Shown here: positions 8,374-16,991 of the stretch, piece by piece
How positions within the stretch are numbered: the stretch's first letter is position 1
How the letters are laid out: each line of letters starts with the position of its first letter
Origin: Chryseosolibacter sp036402115
Lineage (GTDB): Bacteria > Bacteroidota > Bacteroidia > Cytophagales > Cyclobacteriaceae
NCBI GenBank assembly: GCA_036402115.1
Contig: DASWTM010000027.1
Span: 1 to 64,000 of the forward strand
Reading direction: 5' to 3'
DNA: 64,000 nucleotides
Made by a program: the position numbers and the translations under genes
Notes under the pieces: model-generated
The model's input: only the letters and a program-made list of their open reading frames with translations
Told to the model about the DNA's origin: nothing
Database searches by the model: none

Positions 8374-11300
8374 ATGCAGAATAATTATAAGCAACTAGTA
8401 AAACAGCTGATCCGATATTCCCTGCACGGGATGATCATTCAGCTTGTTGTGTTTGCTTCCGCTTTTGCATCGGGAGCATTGCCGCAACAGCTTACAGTAT
8501 CGGGTACCGTAACCTCTTCAGAAGATGGTGAAGCGCTGCCGGGTGTCAACGTTGTCGTGAAAGGTACAAGTCAGGGAACGACAACCGATGCAGATGGAAA
8601 GTATACCTTACAAGTTCCGGATGCGAACGCTACACTTGTATTTTCCTTCATTGGCTTTTCTACGCAGGAAGTACAGGTATCCGCGAGAACGTTGGTGGAC
8701 GTGGCGATGGCCGCAGACGTGACAGAACTGAATGAAGTTGTCGTTGTAGGTTATGGCACGCAGGAGAAAGTCACCTTAACGGGTGCTGTCGCCAACATTA
8801 AAGGTGATGAAATGCGTCAGACCAAAAACGAAAATCCGCAGAACATGCTCACCGGTAGAATTGCCGGTGTTCGCGTGTGGCAACGCAGTGCAGAGCCTGG
8901 AACGTTTAACAACAACTTTGATATTCGTGGTCTGGGCTCTCCGTTGGTGGTTATCGATGGAGTTCCGCGTACCATGCAGGATTTTCAACGGTTGAATCCA
9001 AACGACATTGAGGATATCTCAGCGTTGAAAGATGCGTCCGCTGCAATCTACGGTGTTCGTGCTGCGAACGGTGTTATTCTTGTAACGACAAAGAAAGGTA
9101 CGCCAGGAAAAACTTCCATCACGTACAACGGTTCGTATACACTGCAACAACCATCAGGATTTCCGAGGCTTGCTGATCCGTTTGAAACGATGACACTCTA
9201 TAACGAGAAGTCAATGAACAACATCAACGGTGGAAGCATTATCTATGGTCCGGATAAATTCGAGGCTTATCGCACGGGTGCACTTCGCTCAGCAGATTGG
9301 AACTCGTTAATTTTCGCTGACTATGCACCACAGACACAGCACGATCTGAGCATTAGCGGTGGAACTGAAAAAACGCAATACTTTATTGGAGGAGGATATT
9401 TATACCAGGAAGGTTTCTTCAAGTCAGGCGACCTGAACTACAAGAAGTTCAATATCCGCTCAAACATTACTACCGAAATTGCAGAGGGGTTGTCACTCAA
9501 TCTTAACCTTGCGGGAATTTCAGACCAGCGGAATTCACCTTACTCAAGCGCGGTAGACATCATCCGAAATTATTGGAGACAAGGTGTGCTATTCCCTGCG
9601 TATGCGGATGCCGAAGGGACAATGCTGAGCTACGAAGGCTTAGATCTTGAACAAAACACGGTTGCCATGATGACTTCTGATATCTCTGGTTATCGTAGGT
9701 ACAGCCAGAAGAACTTGCAGTCCACGGCCTCACTGAATTTTGATTTTGCCACATTGTCCAGCGGTCTTGAAGGTTTATCCGCAAAAGCAATGCTGAGCTT
9801 CGACTATCGTGTTGATGACAACAACTTCAACCGTAGAGAGTATTATCAGTATATGTATGATGCTAATTCAGGTACATACATGTCCAAGCTTTACAACCTG
9901 AGTTCGCCAAACCAGATTCGAAGAGAAATGTTTAACAGACAACAGGTGTTGGGTCAATTTCTTTTGAATTACAAGCGCACTTTCGGAACAAATCACGATG
10001 TACAGGCGCTGGTGGGATACGAGGCACAGAAGAGACAAGGCGATAACTTCTTCGCACAAAGCAATCTCGCCTTTGGAATGGATTACCTGGTAGGTGGCAC
10101 AAACGATGCCATGATCAGCGGCATGTCCGGCTCGACAGATAATCTTTACACGATTGCAAACTCGGCAATGCTCGGAAGATTGAACTACACATTCGCAGAC
10201 CGTTACATTGCGGAATTCCAGTTCCGTTATGACGGCTCTTCCAAATTTGTGGAAGACAAGCAGTGGGGTTTCTTCCCATCAGGATCGGTCGGATGGCGTA
10301 TATCCGAAGAACCTTTCTTCAAGAATATTGACGCATTGTCGTTTGTTGATCAGTTGAAGTTCCGTGCAAGCTACGGTGTGACAGCAGATGACGGTTCGTT
10401 GAACTATGAGTGGTATCCGGGCTACATCTACCCGGCAACGAGTGGTAACGCAGAGAACGGTTATTACAATCAATACGCTCCAGGGTACACGTTCGGTGGA
10501 CAGTTCGTTAATGGTGTTTCGTTGATCGTTCCTAATCCGAACATCACATGGTGGACTGCGCATACGTTCAACATTGGTGCTGACTTCCAGGGATGGAACG
10601 GACTCTTCGGCTTCGCATTTGACTTCTTCCAACGTGAACGGGAGGGATTGTTTTCAAGACGAACAGGAGATGTTCCTACGATCATCGGTACCGGAGCGCC
10701 ACTTGAGAACACAAACAGCGATCGCCAGTTTGGTATTGACCTCGAACTCTCTCATCGAAATCAAATCGGAAATTTGAAGTATGGCCTGAAGGCGATTAGT
10801 ACGATCACGCGCAACAAATATTTGGTTGGTGTTGAAAAAGGCCCTTATGGAAATTCATACGATCGCTGGAGAAATGATAACCTGAACAGTCGCTATCAAG
10901 GAGTACAGTTTGGCTATGAAGGTGCTGGCCGTTATGAAAATTGGGAAGACATCTGGTCATACCCGATCTACAAAGAACGCGATCTTCTTCCCGGTGACTA
11001 TAAGTATGTTGACTGGAATGGTGATGGTGAGATCAACGGCCAGGATGAGCATCCATTCGCATACGATCAGACACCTTGGTTGAACTTCAGCTTGATGGCA
11101 GACTTCGCGTACAGAAGTTTTGATCTGAACTTCCTCTTCCAGGGAACCGCATTAGGCTCGATGCAATACAGAGAACCGTTGTACAACATTTGGGGAACGA
11201 ATGGTGGAGGAACGCTCGAGCAGTACCTCGACCGTTGGCATCCGGTTGATCCAACAGCCGATCCTTACGATCCGGAGACAGAATGGGTAAGTGGCTACTA

Positions 11301-11571
11301 TGGGTTCACCGGCAATTACCCTATTGAAAATTCAGAGTTCAACCGCGTGAGTACATCCTATCTCCGCCTCAAGAGCATTGAAATTGGTTACACCTTATCG
11401 AAGAAGATTAAAGCTCTTTCTTCCATGAATGTTCGCGTGTTTGCCAATGCTTACAATCCGCTCACATTCACTAAGGTTCGCTTCGTAGACCCTGAACATC
11501 CGGATGACGATCTCGGCAGAATGTATCCGCTGAATAAGACGTACACGGTCGGACTATCCGCAAGTTTTTAA
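8374..11571 (+). CDS. susC: SusC/RagA-family TonB-linked outer-membrane transporter
   Basis: A 1065-residue TonB-dependent receptor of the SusC type. After the signal peptide come a CarboxypepD_reg-like domain (about residues 40-118, starting VSGTVTSSEDGEALPGVNV), the TonB-box region NEVVVVGYGTQ (about 124-134), the plug domain with RGLGSPLVVIDGVPR, and a 22-strand-type barrel that ends in a terminal phenylalanine (GLSASF). It forms the import channel for oligosaccharides and pairs with the SusD lipoprotein encoded 10 bp downstream. In this locus the cargo should be alpha-mannan fragments made by the GH76 enzyme. The gene is complete and shows no disruption. Confidence 0.97.
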   Translation: MQNNYKQLVKQLIRYSLHGMIIQLVVFASAFASGALPQQLTVSGTVTSSEDGEALPGVNVVVKGTSQGTTTDADGKYTLQVPDANATLVFSFIGFSTQEVQVSARTLVDVAMAADVTELNEVVVVGYGTQEKVTLTGAVANIKGDEMRQTKNENPQNMLTGRIAGVRVWQRSAEPGTFNNNFDIRGLGSPLVVIDGVPRTMQDFQRLNPNDIEDISALKDASAAIYGVRAANGVILVTTKKGTPGKTSITYNGSYTLQQPSGFPRLADPFETMTLYNEKSMNNINGGSIIYGPDKFEAYRTGALRSADWNSLIFADYAPQTQHDLSISGGTEKTQYFIGGGYLYQEGFFKSGDLNYKKFNIRSNITTEIAEGLSLNLNLAGISDQRNSPYSSAVDIIRNYWRQGVLFPAYADAEGTMLSYEGLDLEQNTVAMMTSDISGYRRYSQKNLQSTASLNFDFATLSSGLEGLSAKAMLSFDYRVDDNNFNRREYYQYMYDANSGTYMSKLYNLSSPNQIRREMFNRQQVLGQFLLNYKRTFGTNHDVQALVGYEAQKRQGDNFFAQSNLAFGMDYLVGGTNDAMISGMSGSTDNLYTIANSAMLGRLNYTFADRYIAEFQFRYDGSSKFVEDKQWGFFPSGSVGWRISEEPFFKNIDALSFVDQLKFRASYGVTADDGSLNYEWYPGYIYPATSGNAENGYYNQYAPGYTFGGQFVNGVSLIVPNPNITWWTAHTFNIGADFQGWNGLFGFAFDFFQREREGLFSRRTGDVPTIIGTGAPLENTNSDRQFGIDLELSHRNQIGNLKYGLKAISTITRNKYLVGVEKGPYGNSYDRWRNDNLNSRYQGVQFGYEGAGRYENWEDIWSYPIYKERDLLPGDYKYVDWNGDGEINGQDEHPFAYDQTPWLNFSLMADFAYRSFDLNFLFQGTALGSMQYREPLYNIWGTNGGGTLEQYLDRWHPVDPTADPYDPETEWVSGYYGFTGNYPIENSEFNRVSTSYLRLKSIEIGYTLSKKIKALSSMNVRVFANAYNPLTFTKVRFVDPEHPDDDLGRMYPLNKTYTVGLSASF

Positions 11572-11605
11572 TAGTTGATCGATGAGAATAAAGATTTATA
11601 ACACT

Positions 11606-13660
11606 ATGAAAAGGATCAAAATATTATTCATGGTTGGCTTGTTGTGTTTCTCAGCGTGTAATGACCTGGACATACCGCCACCAAACGTAGTAGGCGATGA
11701 GACATTGCTGACGAGCAAGTCGGGAATGGATGTGTACATGGCCCGCTTGTATAGCAGAATGCCATTCGAAGATTTTAAATACATGGCGCAGTGGGGCTTT
11801 GAGTACAACTCGTGGCTTGGTTCGCTCGGAATCGAAGGCACCGGTGAAGCCGTGAACCGCGATGGAATCACCGCAGCGTTTACCGGGGAGCGAACTCCTT
11901 ATTGGTCGGAAGCATTCGTCCTCATTCGTGATGCCAACTACTTGATTGAAAACCTTCCGAGCCATCAGGGTTCCTTCCCGCAGGTTGACTACAATCATTA
12001 TTTGGGTGAAGCATACTTTGCCCGAGCAATGGCATTCACCGCGATGGCGAAGCGCTTCGGTGGCATTCCGCTGGTAACCGAGATTGTTCAATATCCTTCA
12101 CAGGAAGAAGTTGAGATTCCGCGTGCTTCCGAGGAGGAAACATGGAATCAGATTCTTGCAGACTTTGATCAAGCGATTTCATTGATGCAGCCTATCAGTC
12201 CGAAGAGTGGTTACTCCAATAAATACGTTGCGCTATCATTCAAGTCTGACGCTATGTTGTATGCTGGAAGTGTTGCGAAGTACAACGAGACTGTTCCAGG
12301 GAGGCTCACCGGTCTCGGTTTAAAAACAGGTGTTCGTGTAATGGGCTTTGCACCCGAATCAGCGCAGGCGGCATCCAGAAAATATTTTAGAGAGGCCTAT
12401 ATGGCTGCGCGACAGGTAATGCAAAGTGGCCAGTATTCACTTTACAAAAGAAGATGGGCTGCAAATGATCGCGAAGCGCAATACCAGAATATGGTTGACA
12501 TGTTCAGCGATCTTTCAAGCCCTGAGAATATTTATGTGAAGCAGTACGTGTTCCCGACTTTCACCCACGGATTCGATGCCTACAGTGCGCCTTTTATTTT
12601 TAAGGCACCGCTGTCGGCAGGTACTTGCCCAACGTTGGACTTTGTCGAGTTATTCGATGGTTTCGAGCGTTACCCTGATGGAACAATAAAAGTAACAACG
12701 GGTAGTACAAATACGGAAGGCGAATACCTGATGTTCGATTCGCCTGAGGATTTCTTTGCCAACGCTGAACCTCGCCTGCGCGCGTATGTAATTTTTCCTG
12801 GCGATGAATTCAAGGGAAGAGAAATCGAAGTAAGAGCGGGTGTATACACAGGACCTACGCCTGTGACGCCTTTCTTTAACGATTATTCTTATGCAAGTGC
12901 GGAAACACGTTATCAGAACCTTCCAATCTACACAGGCGGAGCGAAGTCCCTGTACCTAAGCCCGCGCGAAGGAAATGGTCAGGAGCAAGTTCCGGTAGGA
13001 GGTGGGACAATTCCTGCCGCTGGAGCAAACGGTCCTTTCTATGACAACGCAGAGGCTACTCCTACAGGATTGTATGTTCGCAAATGGTTGAATCCTGATC
13101 CGTCTTTCGAAGCAGGTGAAGGGAGATCGTCTCAGCATTTCATTCTGATGCGTTATGCGGAAGTGTTATTGAACGCTGCAGAGGCTGGGGTTGAACTTGC
13201 ACTTGCAGGTGAAGCTTCACCCGATGGATCCGATCTCCTGCAGACTGCGACATCCGCGATCAATGAGATCCGCGAAAGGGCAGGCGCCAGCGCACTTGTC
13301 GGAAGTGTTACGCCTGATGTCACCGGACGCAACATCGTTCGCAAGGAGAGACGTAAAGAGCTTGCCTTTGAACAGAAATCCAAGTGGGATGTTCGCAGGT
13401 GGAGAGTGCAGCACTACGAGGAACGCGATGGTTTCTGGGGTGAGTTCAGAGACAAAGACAAATTCAGCAACAATGCGCGTTACCGTTTCCGCGGACTCTA
13501 TCCATTCTACTCCGCCCAAAACGATAAGTACTTCTTCGATGCTCGCTTTCAATGGGTAAGCCTGAAGACATTTGAATACAACGTGATTGACTATTACTTC
13601 CAGATTCCAACCGGTGAAGTTGCGAAGAGCGATGTGATCGATCAGCAACCGAACCGATAA
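11606..13660 (+). CDS. susD: SusD/RagB-family glycan-binding lipoprotein
   Basis: A SusD-type lipoprotein of 684 residues. The ATG at 11606 gives a compact signal peptide ending FSAC (Cys at residue 18); an upstream in-frame ATG at 11582 would add eight residues before it. The protein has the usual signatures: NYLIENLP near the N-terminus, LGEAYFARAMAFTAMAKRFGG in the TPR region, and the C-terminal block ILMRYAEVLLNAAEA, INEIRERAG, VRKERRKELAFEQKSKWDVRRW. It is longer than many SusDs because of an insertion in the middle. It acts as the lid of the SusC channel and binds the oligosaccharide at the surface. Directly follows susC. Confidence 0.95.
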   Translation: MKRIKILFMVGLLCFSACNDLDIPPPNVVGDETLLTSKSGMDVYMARLYSRMPFEDFKYMAQWGFEYNSWLGSLGIEGTGEAVNRDGITAAFTGERTPYWSEAFVLIRDANYLIENLPSHQGSFPQVDYNHYLGEAYFARAMAFTAMAKRFGGIPLVTEIVQYPSQEEVEIPRASEEETWNQILADFDQAISLMQPISPKSGYSNKYVALSFKSDAMLYAGSVAKYNETVPGRLTGLGLKTGVRVMGFAPESAQAASRKYFREAYMAARQVMQSGQYSLYKRRWAANDREAQYQNMVDMFSDLSSPENIYVKQYVFPTFTHGFDAYSAPFIFKAPLSAGTCPTLDFVELFDGFERYPDGTIKVTTGSTNTEGEYLMFDSPEDFFANAEPRLRAYVIFPGDEFKGREIEVRAGVYTGPTPVTPFFNDYSYASAETRYQNLPIYTGGAKSLYLSPREGNGQEQVPVGGGTIPAAGANGPFYDNAEATPTGLYVRKWLNPDPSFEAGEGRSSQHFILMRYAEVLLNAAEAGVELALAGEASPDGSDLLQTATSAINEIRERAGASALVGSVTPDVTGRNIVRKERRKELAFEQKSKWDVRRWRVQHYEERDGFWGEFRDKDKFSNNARYRFRGLYPFYSAQNDKYFFDARFQWVSLKTFEYNVIDYYFQIPTGEVAKSDVIDQQPNR

Positions 13661-13696
13661 GCAATGATGGATTTATTAACAACAAAGAATTACAAG

Positions 13697-14512
13697 ATGA
13701 AAAAGATATCATCGTACATATTGGCAAGCGCGCTGTTTGTATCTACCTCCTGCAGCCTTTTCGAGTTGGACAACTACGAAGCACCAGCAGAGACGCTTCG
13801 TGGCGAAGTTGTAGATGCCGAGACTGGAGAACCCGTGCTAACGGATCAGGGCAGCGAGGGCATTCGTGTGCGCCTCACAGAAGTAAGCTGGGGCGAGAAT
13901 GTGACTCCAAACCCGGACTTCTATGCCATGCCTGACGGAACGTTTCAGAATACTAAACTTTTCAGGGGAACGTATAACGTCCGCGTTGACGGACCGTTCA
14001 TTCCACTTGTGCGCGAGGACGATCGCGGTGTTCCTTTGGCTGACGAGAGTCAGACACTGGAGATCAGTGGTGTTACGGACGTAAAATTCGAAGTACAACC
14101 ATTCCTGAAAGTAGAATTCGTTGGAAAACCTGAAGTCGTCAATGGTAAGGTTAGAGCAAAGGTGCGTGTCACCCGTGGCGTTTCTGAGGAGGAATTCCGA
14201 TCGAAAGTTGAACCGATGGGCGGTTACAACGCAAGCTTCCTGAATGTTACCGACATTCAGCTTTTCGTGAGCTATTCATCGTCTGTTGGCTATCGTGCTC
14301 GCGATGAGCGCTGGTCAAGCAAGATTGAATATTCCGGAACTGCATTCAATTCGCTACTGGGTCAAACGATTACCATTGAATCGAACGGAACAATTCCTTC
14401 CGGAAGAGCCGTGTTCGTTCGTGCAGCAGCTCGCATTAACTACGATACACCAAGAGGAAGCGGGACACGCAGATGGAACTACAATGAAGCCGTTCAGCTA
14501 CTGATGCCATAA
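13697..14512 (+). CDS. DUF3823 lipoprotein (putative surface glycan-binding protein)
   Basis: A lipoprotein of 271 residues when started at the ATG at 13697 (in-frame ATGs at 13664 and 13667 would place extra residues before the signal peptide). The signal ends in STSC. ETLRGEVVDAETGEPVLTDQGSEGIRVRL is broken here for clarity: the start ETLRGEVVDAETGEPV and the following GIRVRLTE strand identify the DUF3823 N-terminal domain, and a second beta domain follows (about residues 135-268). DUF3823 proteins are regularly encoded right after susD and are thought to bind glycan at the surface. It lies 36 bp downstream of susD and is the last gene before a strong terminator. Confidence 0.8.
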   Translation: MKKISSYILASALFVSTSCSLFELDNYEAPAETLRGEVVDAETGEPVLTDQGSEGIRVRLTEVSWGENVTPNPDFYAMPDGTFQNTKLFRGTYNVRVDGPFIPLVREDDRGVPLADESQTLEISGVTDVKFEVQPFLKVEFVGKPEVVNGKVRAKVRVTRGVSEEEFRSKVEPMGGYNASFLNVTDIQLFVSYSSSVGYRARDERWSSKIEYSGTAFNSLLGQTITIESNGTIPSGRAVFVRAAARINYDTPRGSGTRRWNYNEAVQLLMP

Positions 14513-14520
14513 GATTTTTG

Positions 14521-14570
14521 TTTGGGTTGGAAGTCACCCTGTGGTGGGGTGGCTTTACCCAAACTTTTTT
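14521..14570 (+). terminator. Rho-independent terminator after the susCD operon
   Basis: TTTGGGT at 14521-14527 pairs with ACCCAAA at 14557-14563. Inside it AAGTCACCC (14531-14539) pairs with GGGTGGCTT (14547-14555) with one wobble. CTTTTTT follows. It closes the operon of genes 5079-14512. Confidence 0.85.
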
Positions 14571-14680
14571 ATGAGCGGGTCAGTATGCATGCATCCTTAC
14601 TTTCAAATAGGACTTTAATCTCCGGTTATGTGGAGTCATTAATCTGCTTTTCGTTTTTTTATTAATTCTAACTCATATCA

Positions 14681-16876
14681 ATGCAAAAATCGATTATACC
14701 CTTTCTACTGATTGCCTTGTCTTTGCAGATTCAAGCGCAACAGAAGGAGAAAAAATCAGGAAGTGCTTCGGGGGAGAAGACCACGTTTCAGACGGCTAAT
14801 CCATGGAAGCCGGTTACGGATACGCGTGCAGATGTTGCCATTGTTTACAGTGTGAAAGAGCATCACGAAAAAGGCAATCTCACTTTTGAACAGCGCGTAC
14901 AGTCTTGGCGTGATCGCGGATACAAAACGCACTTCATGACCGGTATTGCGTGGGGCGAATACCAGGATTACTTTACCGGCAAGTGGGACGGGCAGTGGCA
15001 CCTCGATGAAGGTCAGGTGACGCAGAAAGGTGATACGCTTTGGCACGGACGCATGGTGCCGTATCTCGTTCCTTCAAAGAACTTTATCAAGTACATGAAG
15101 GAGACGGTGATCAAGCGTGTGATCGATGCAGGTATTGATGCAATTTATCTTGAAGAGCCGGAGTTTTGGGCAAGGGCGGGTTACAGCACCGCATTCAAAA
15201 GAGAATGGAAAGCGTACTATGGTTTCGACTGGCGGCCACAGCATGAATCAGCAGAGAACACATACCTCGCCAATAAACTTAAATATCATCTTTACTATGA
15301 AGCGTTGAAAGAATGCTTCACCTACGCGAAGGAGTATGGCAAGAGCAAGGGCATGAATGTTCGTTGTTATGTTCCTACACACTCACTCGTAAATTATTCG
15401 CAGTGGATGATCGTAAGTCCAGAGGCTGCACTGGCTTCGTTGCCGGTCGTTGATGGATACATCGCGCAGGTATGGACCGGCACGTCTCGTGAACCTAATT
15501 TCTTCAACGGGCAAAAGAAAGAGCGCGTGTTTGAGACCGCGTTCCTCGAATACGGATCAATGGAATCGATGACTGCTCCGACAGGAAGAAAAATGTTTTT
15601 CCTGACCGATCCCATTGAAGACTGGCCCCGCGACTGGGCCGACTACAAAAAAAATTATCAGGCAACCTTCACTGCACAGCTTCTTTATCCCATGATCGCT
15701 GACTACGAAGTGATGCCTTGGCCCGACCGCATCTATGAAGGGAAGTATCGCACCAGCGCCAACAGCGATAAGAAGGAACAGATCCCGCGCTTCTATTCTA
15801 CACAAATGCAGGTAATGATCAATACACTGAACAACATGCCGCTTTCCGAAAATAAAGTAACCGGATCGCAAGGGATTGGTGTGTTGATGGCAAATTCACT
15901 GATGTTTCAACGTTTCCCGACACACGATGGCTATGAAGATCCACAGCTCTCGAATTTCTATGGACAGGCTCTTCCATTGTTGAAACGTGGTGTTCCGGTA
16001 AAGACGGTTCACATTGAGAATGCATCTTACCCGGAAACCTGGAAAGATATTGACGTTTTGATCATGTCCTACTCCAACATGAAGCCAATGGATAAGACTT
16101 CACATGATCATATTGCACAATGGGTGAAAAATGGTGGCGTTCTGATCTATGCTGGAAGAGACAACGATCCTTTTCAGACTGTGCAGGAATGGTGGAATAC
16201 AAGCGGTAACAAATTCAAATCACCCTCGGAGCATTTGTTTGAGAAATTTGGTTTGAAAGAACCATTCAACGCAGGCGAGTATACCTTTGGAAAAGGTAAA
16301 GTGTACATCATGCGCAATGATCCAAAAGAGTTTGTGATGAATGAAAAAGGCGATAAGGAATTCATCAGCACAGTGGCGAAAGCATACGAAGGCAAAGCAA
16401 AACGAAAACTTGAATTTAAGAATCATTTCGCCCTCACACGCGGCCAATATGAGCTGATCTCGGTCGTTGACGAAAATGAGAATCAATCCACCTACACCAT
16501 CAAAGGAAAACTGATCGACTTGTTCGATCCTGAAATTCCCGTACTGCAAGAAAAGCAAGTGAAGCCTGGTGAGCAGGCGTTCTTGTACAATATCGGAAGT
16601 GTAAAAAATCCGAAAACACCACAAGTGCTCGCAACAGCGGCACGGGTGTACGAAGAGAAAACGACAAAGAAAGATTACGCCTTCGTAGCGAAAAGCCCGC
16701 TGAACACAACTAACGTGATGCGCGTGCTGCTGCCAGCAAAACCGAAGACTACGGAAGTAACAGATGCAACGGGGAAGGGGATACAATTCGACACTTCATG
16801 GGACGAACGGAGCAAAACTGCTTTCCTTAAATTCGAAAACAGCCCGGAAGGTATAAATGTGAAATTTAGCTGGTAG
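14681..16876 (+). CDS. Secreted GH42-like protein of unknown specificity
   Basis: A 731-residue exported protein with a signal peptide cut after IQAQ. Residues about 45-390 look like a TIM barrel: VIDAGIDAIYLEEPEFW (glutamates 158, 159 and 161) has the look of a strand-end acid site of a clan A glycosidase, and DYEVMPWPDRIYEG near residue 345 is a second conserved-looking site. Residues about 405-510 form a glutamine-amidotransferase-like domain (IDVLIMSYSNMKP, WVKNGGVLIYAGRDND) as in the middle domain of GH42 beta-galactosidases, and a beta-sandwich domain ends the protein. I do not recognise an established family. Its place between the susCD operon and GH92 suggests a glycosidase or glycan-processing role in mannan use. 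Reported as hydrolase-like only. Confidence 0.6.
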   Translation: MQKSIIPFLLIALSLQIQAQQKEKKSGSASGEKTTFQTANPWKPVTDTRADVAIVYSVKEHHEKGNLTFEQRVQSWRDRGYKTHFMTGIAWGEYQDYFTGKWDGQWHLDEGQVTQKGDTLWHGRMVPYLVPSKNFIKYMKETVIKRVIDAGIDAIYLEEPEFWARAGYSTAFKREWKAYYGFDWRPQHESAENTYLANKLKYHLYYEALKECFTYAKEYGKSKGMNVRCYVPTHSLVNYSQWMIVSPEAALASLPVVDGYIAQVWTGTSREPNFFNGQKKERVFETAFLEYGSMESMTAPTGRKMFFLTDPIEDWPRDWADYKKNYQATFTAQLLYPMIADYEVMPWPDRIYEGKYRTSANSDKKEQIPRFYSTQMQVMINTLNNMPLSENKVTGSQGIGVLMANSLMFQRFPTHDGYEDPQLSNFYGQALPLLKRGVPVKTVHIENASYPETWKDIDVLIMSYSNMKPMDKTSHDHIAQWVKNGGVLIYAGRDNDPFQTVQEWWNTSGNKFKSPSEHLFEKFGLKEPFNAGEYTFGKGKVYIMRNDPKEFVMNEKGDKEFISTVAKAYEGKAKRKLEFKNHFALTRGQYELISVVDENENQSTYTIKGKLIDLFDPEIPVLQEKQVKPGEQAFLYNIGSVKNPKTPQVLATAARVYEEKTTKKDYAFVAKSPLNTTNVMRVLLPAKPKTTEVTDATGKGIQFDTSWDERSKTAFLKFENSPEGINVKFSW

Positions 16877-16991
16877 GCACGCTTAACGAACTCCGCACTC
16901 GATCGATACCATCTCTCTCCTCCAGGAGAGGGCCGTAGTGAAATACAGTGGGTGACTAGAAATAAAGATTGAAATAGATAAAGAGTATAAA

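Noticed and set aside
16912..16936. CTCTCCT/AGGAGAG inverted repeat after the GH42-like gene
   Set aside because: The loop would be two bases and no T-tract follows, so it is not a convincing terminator.
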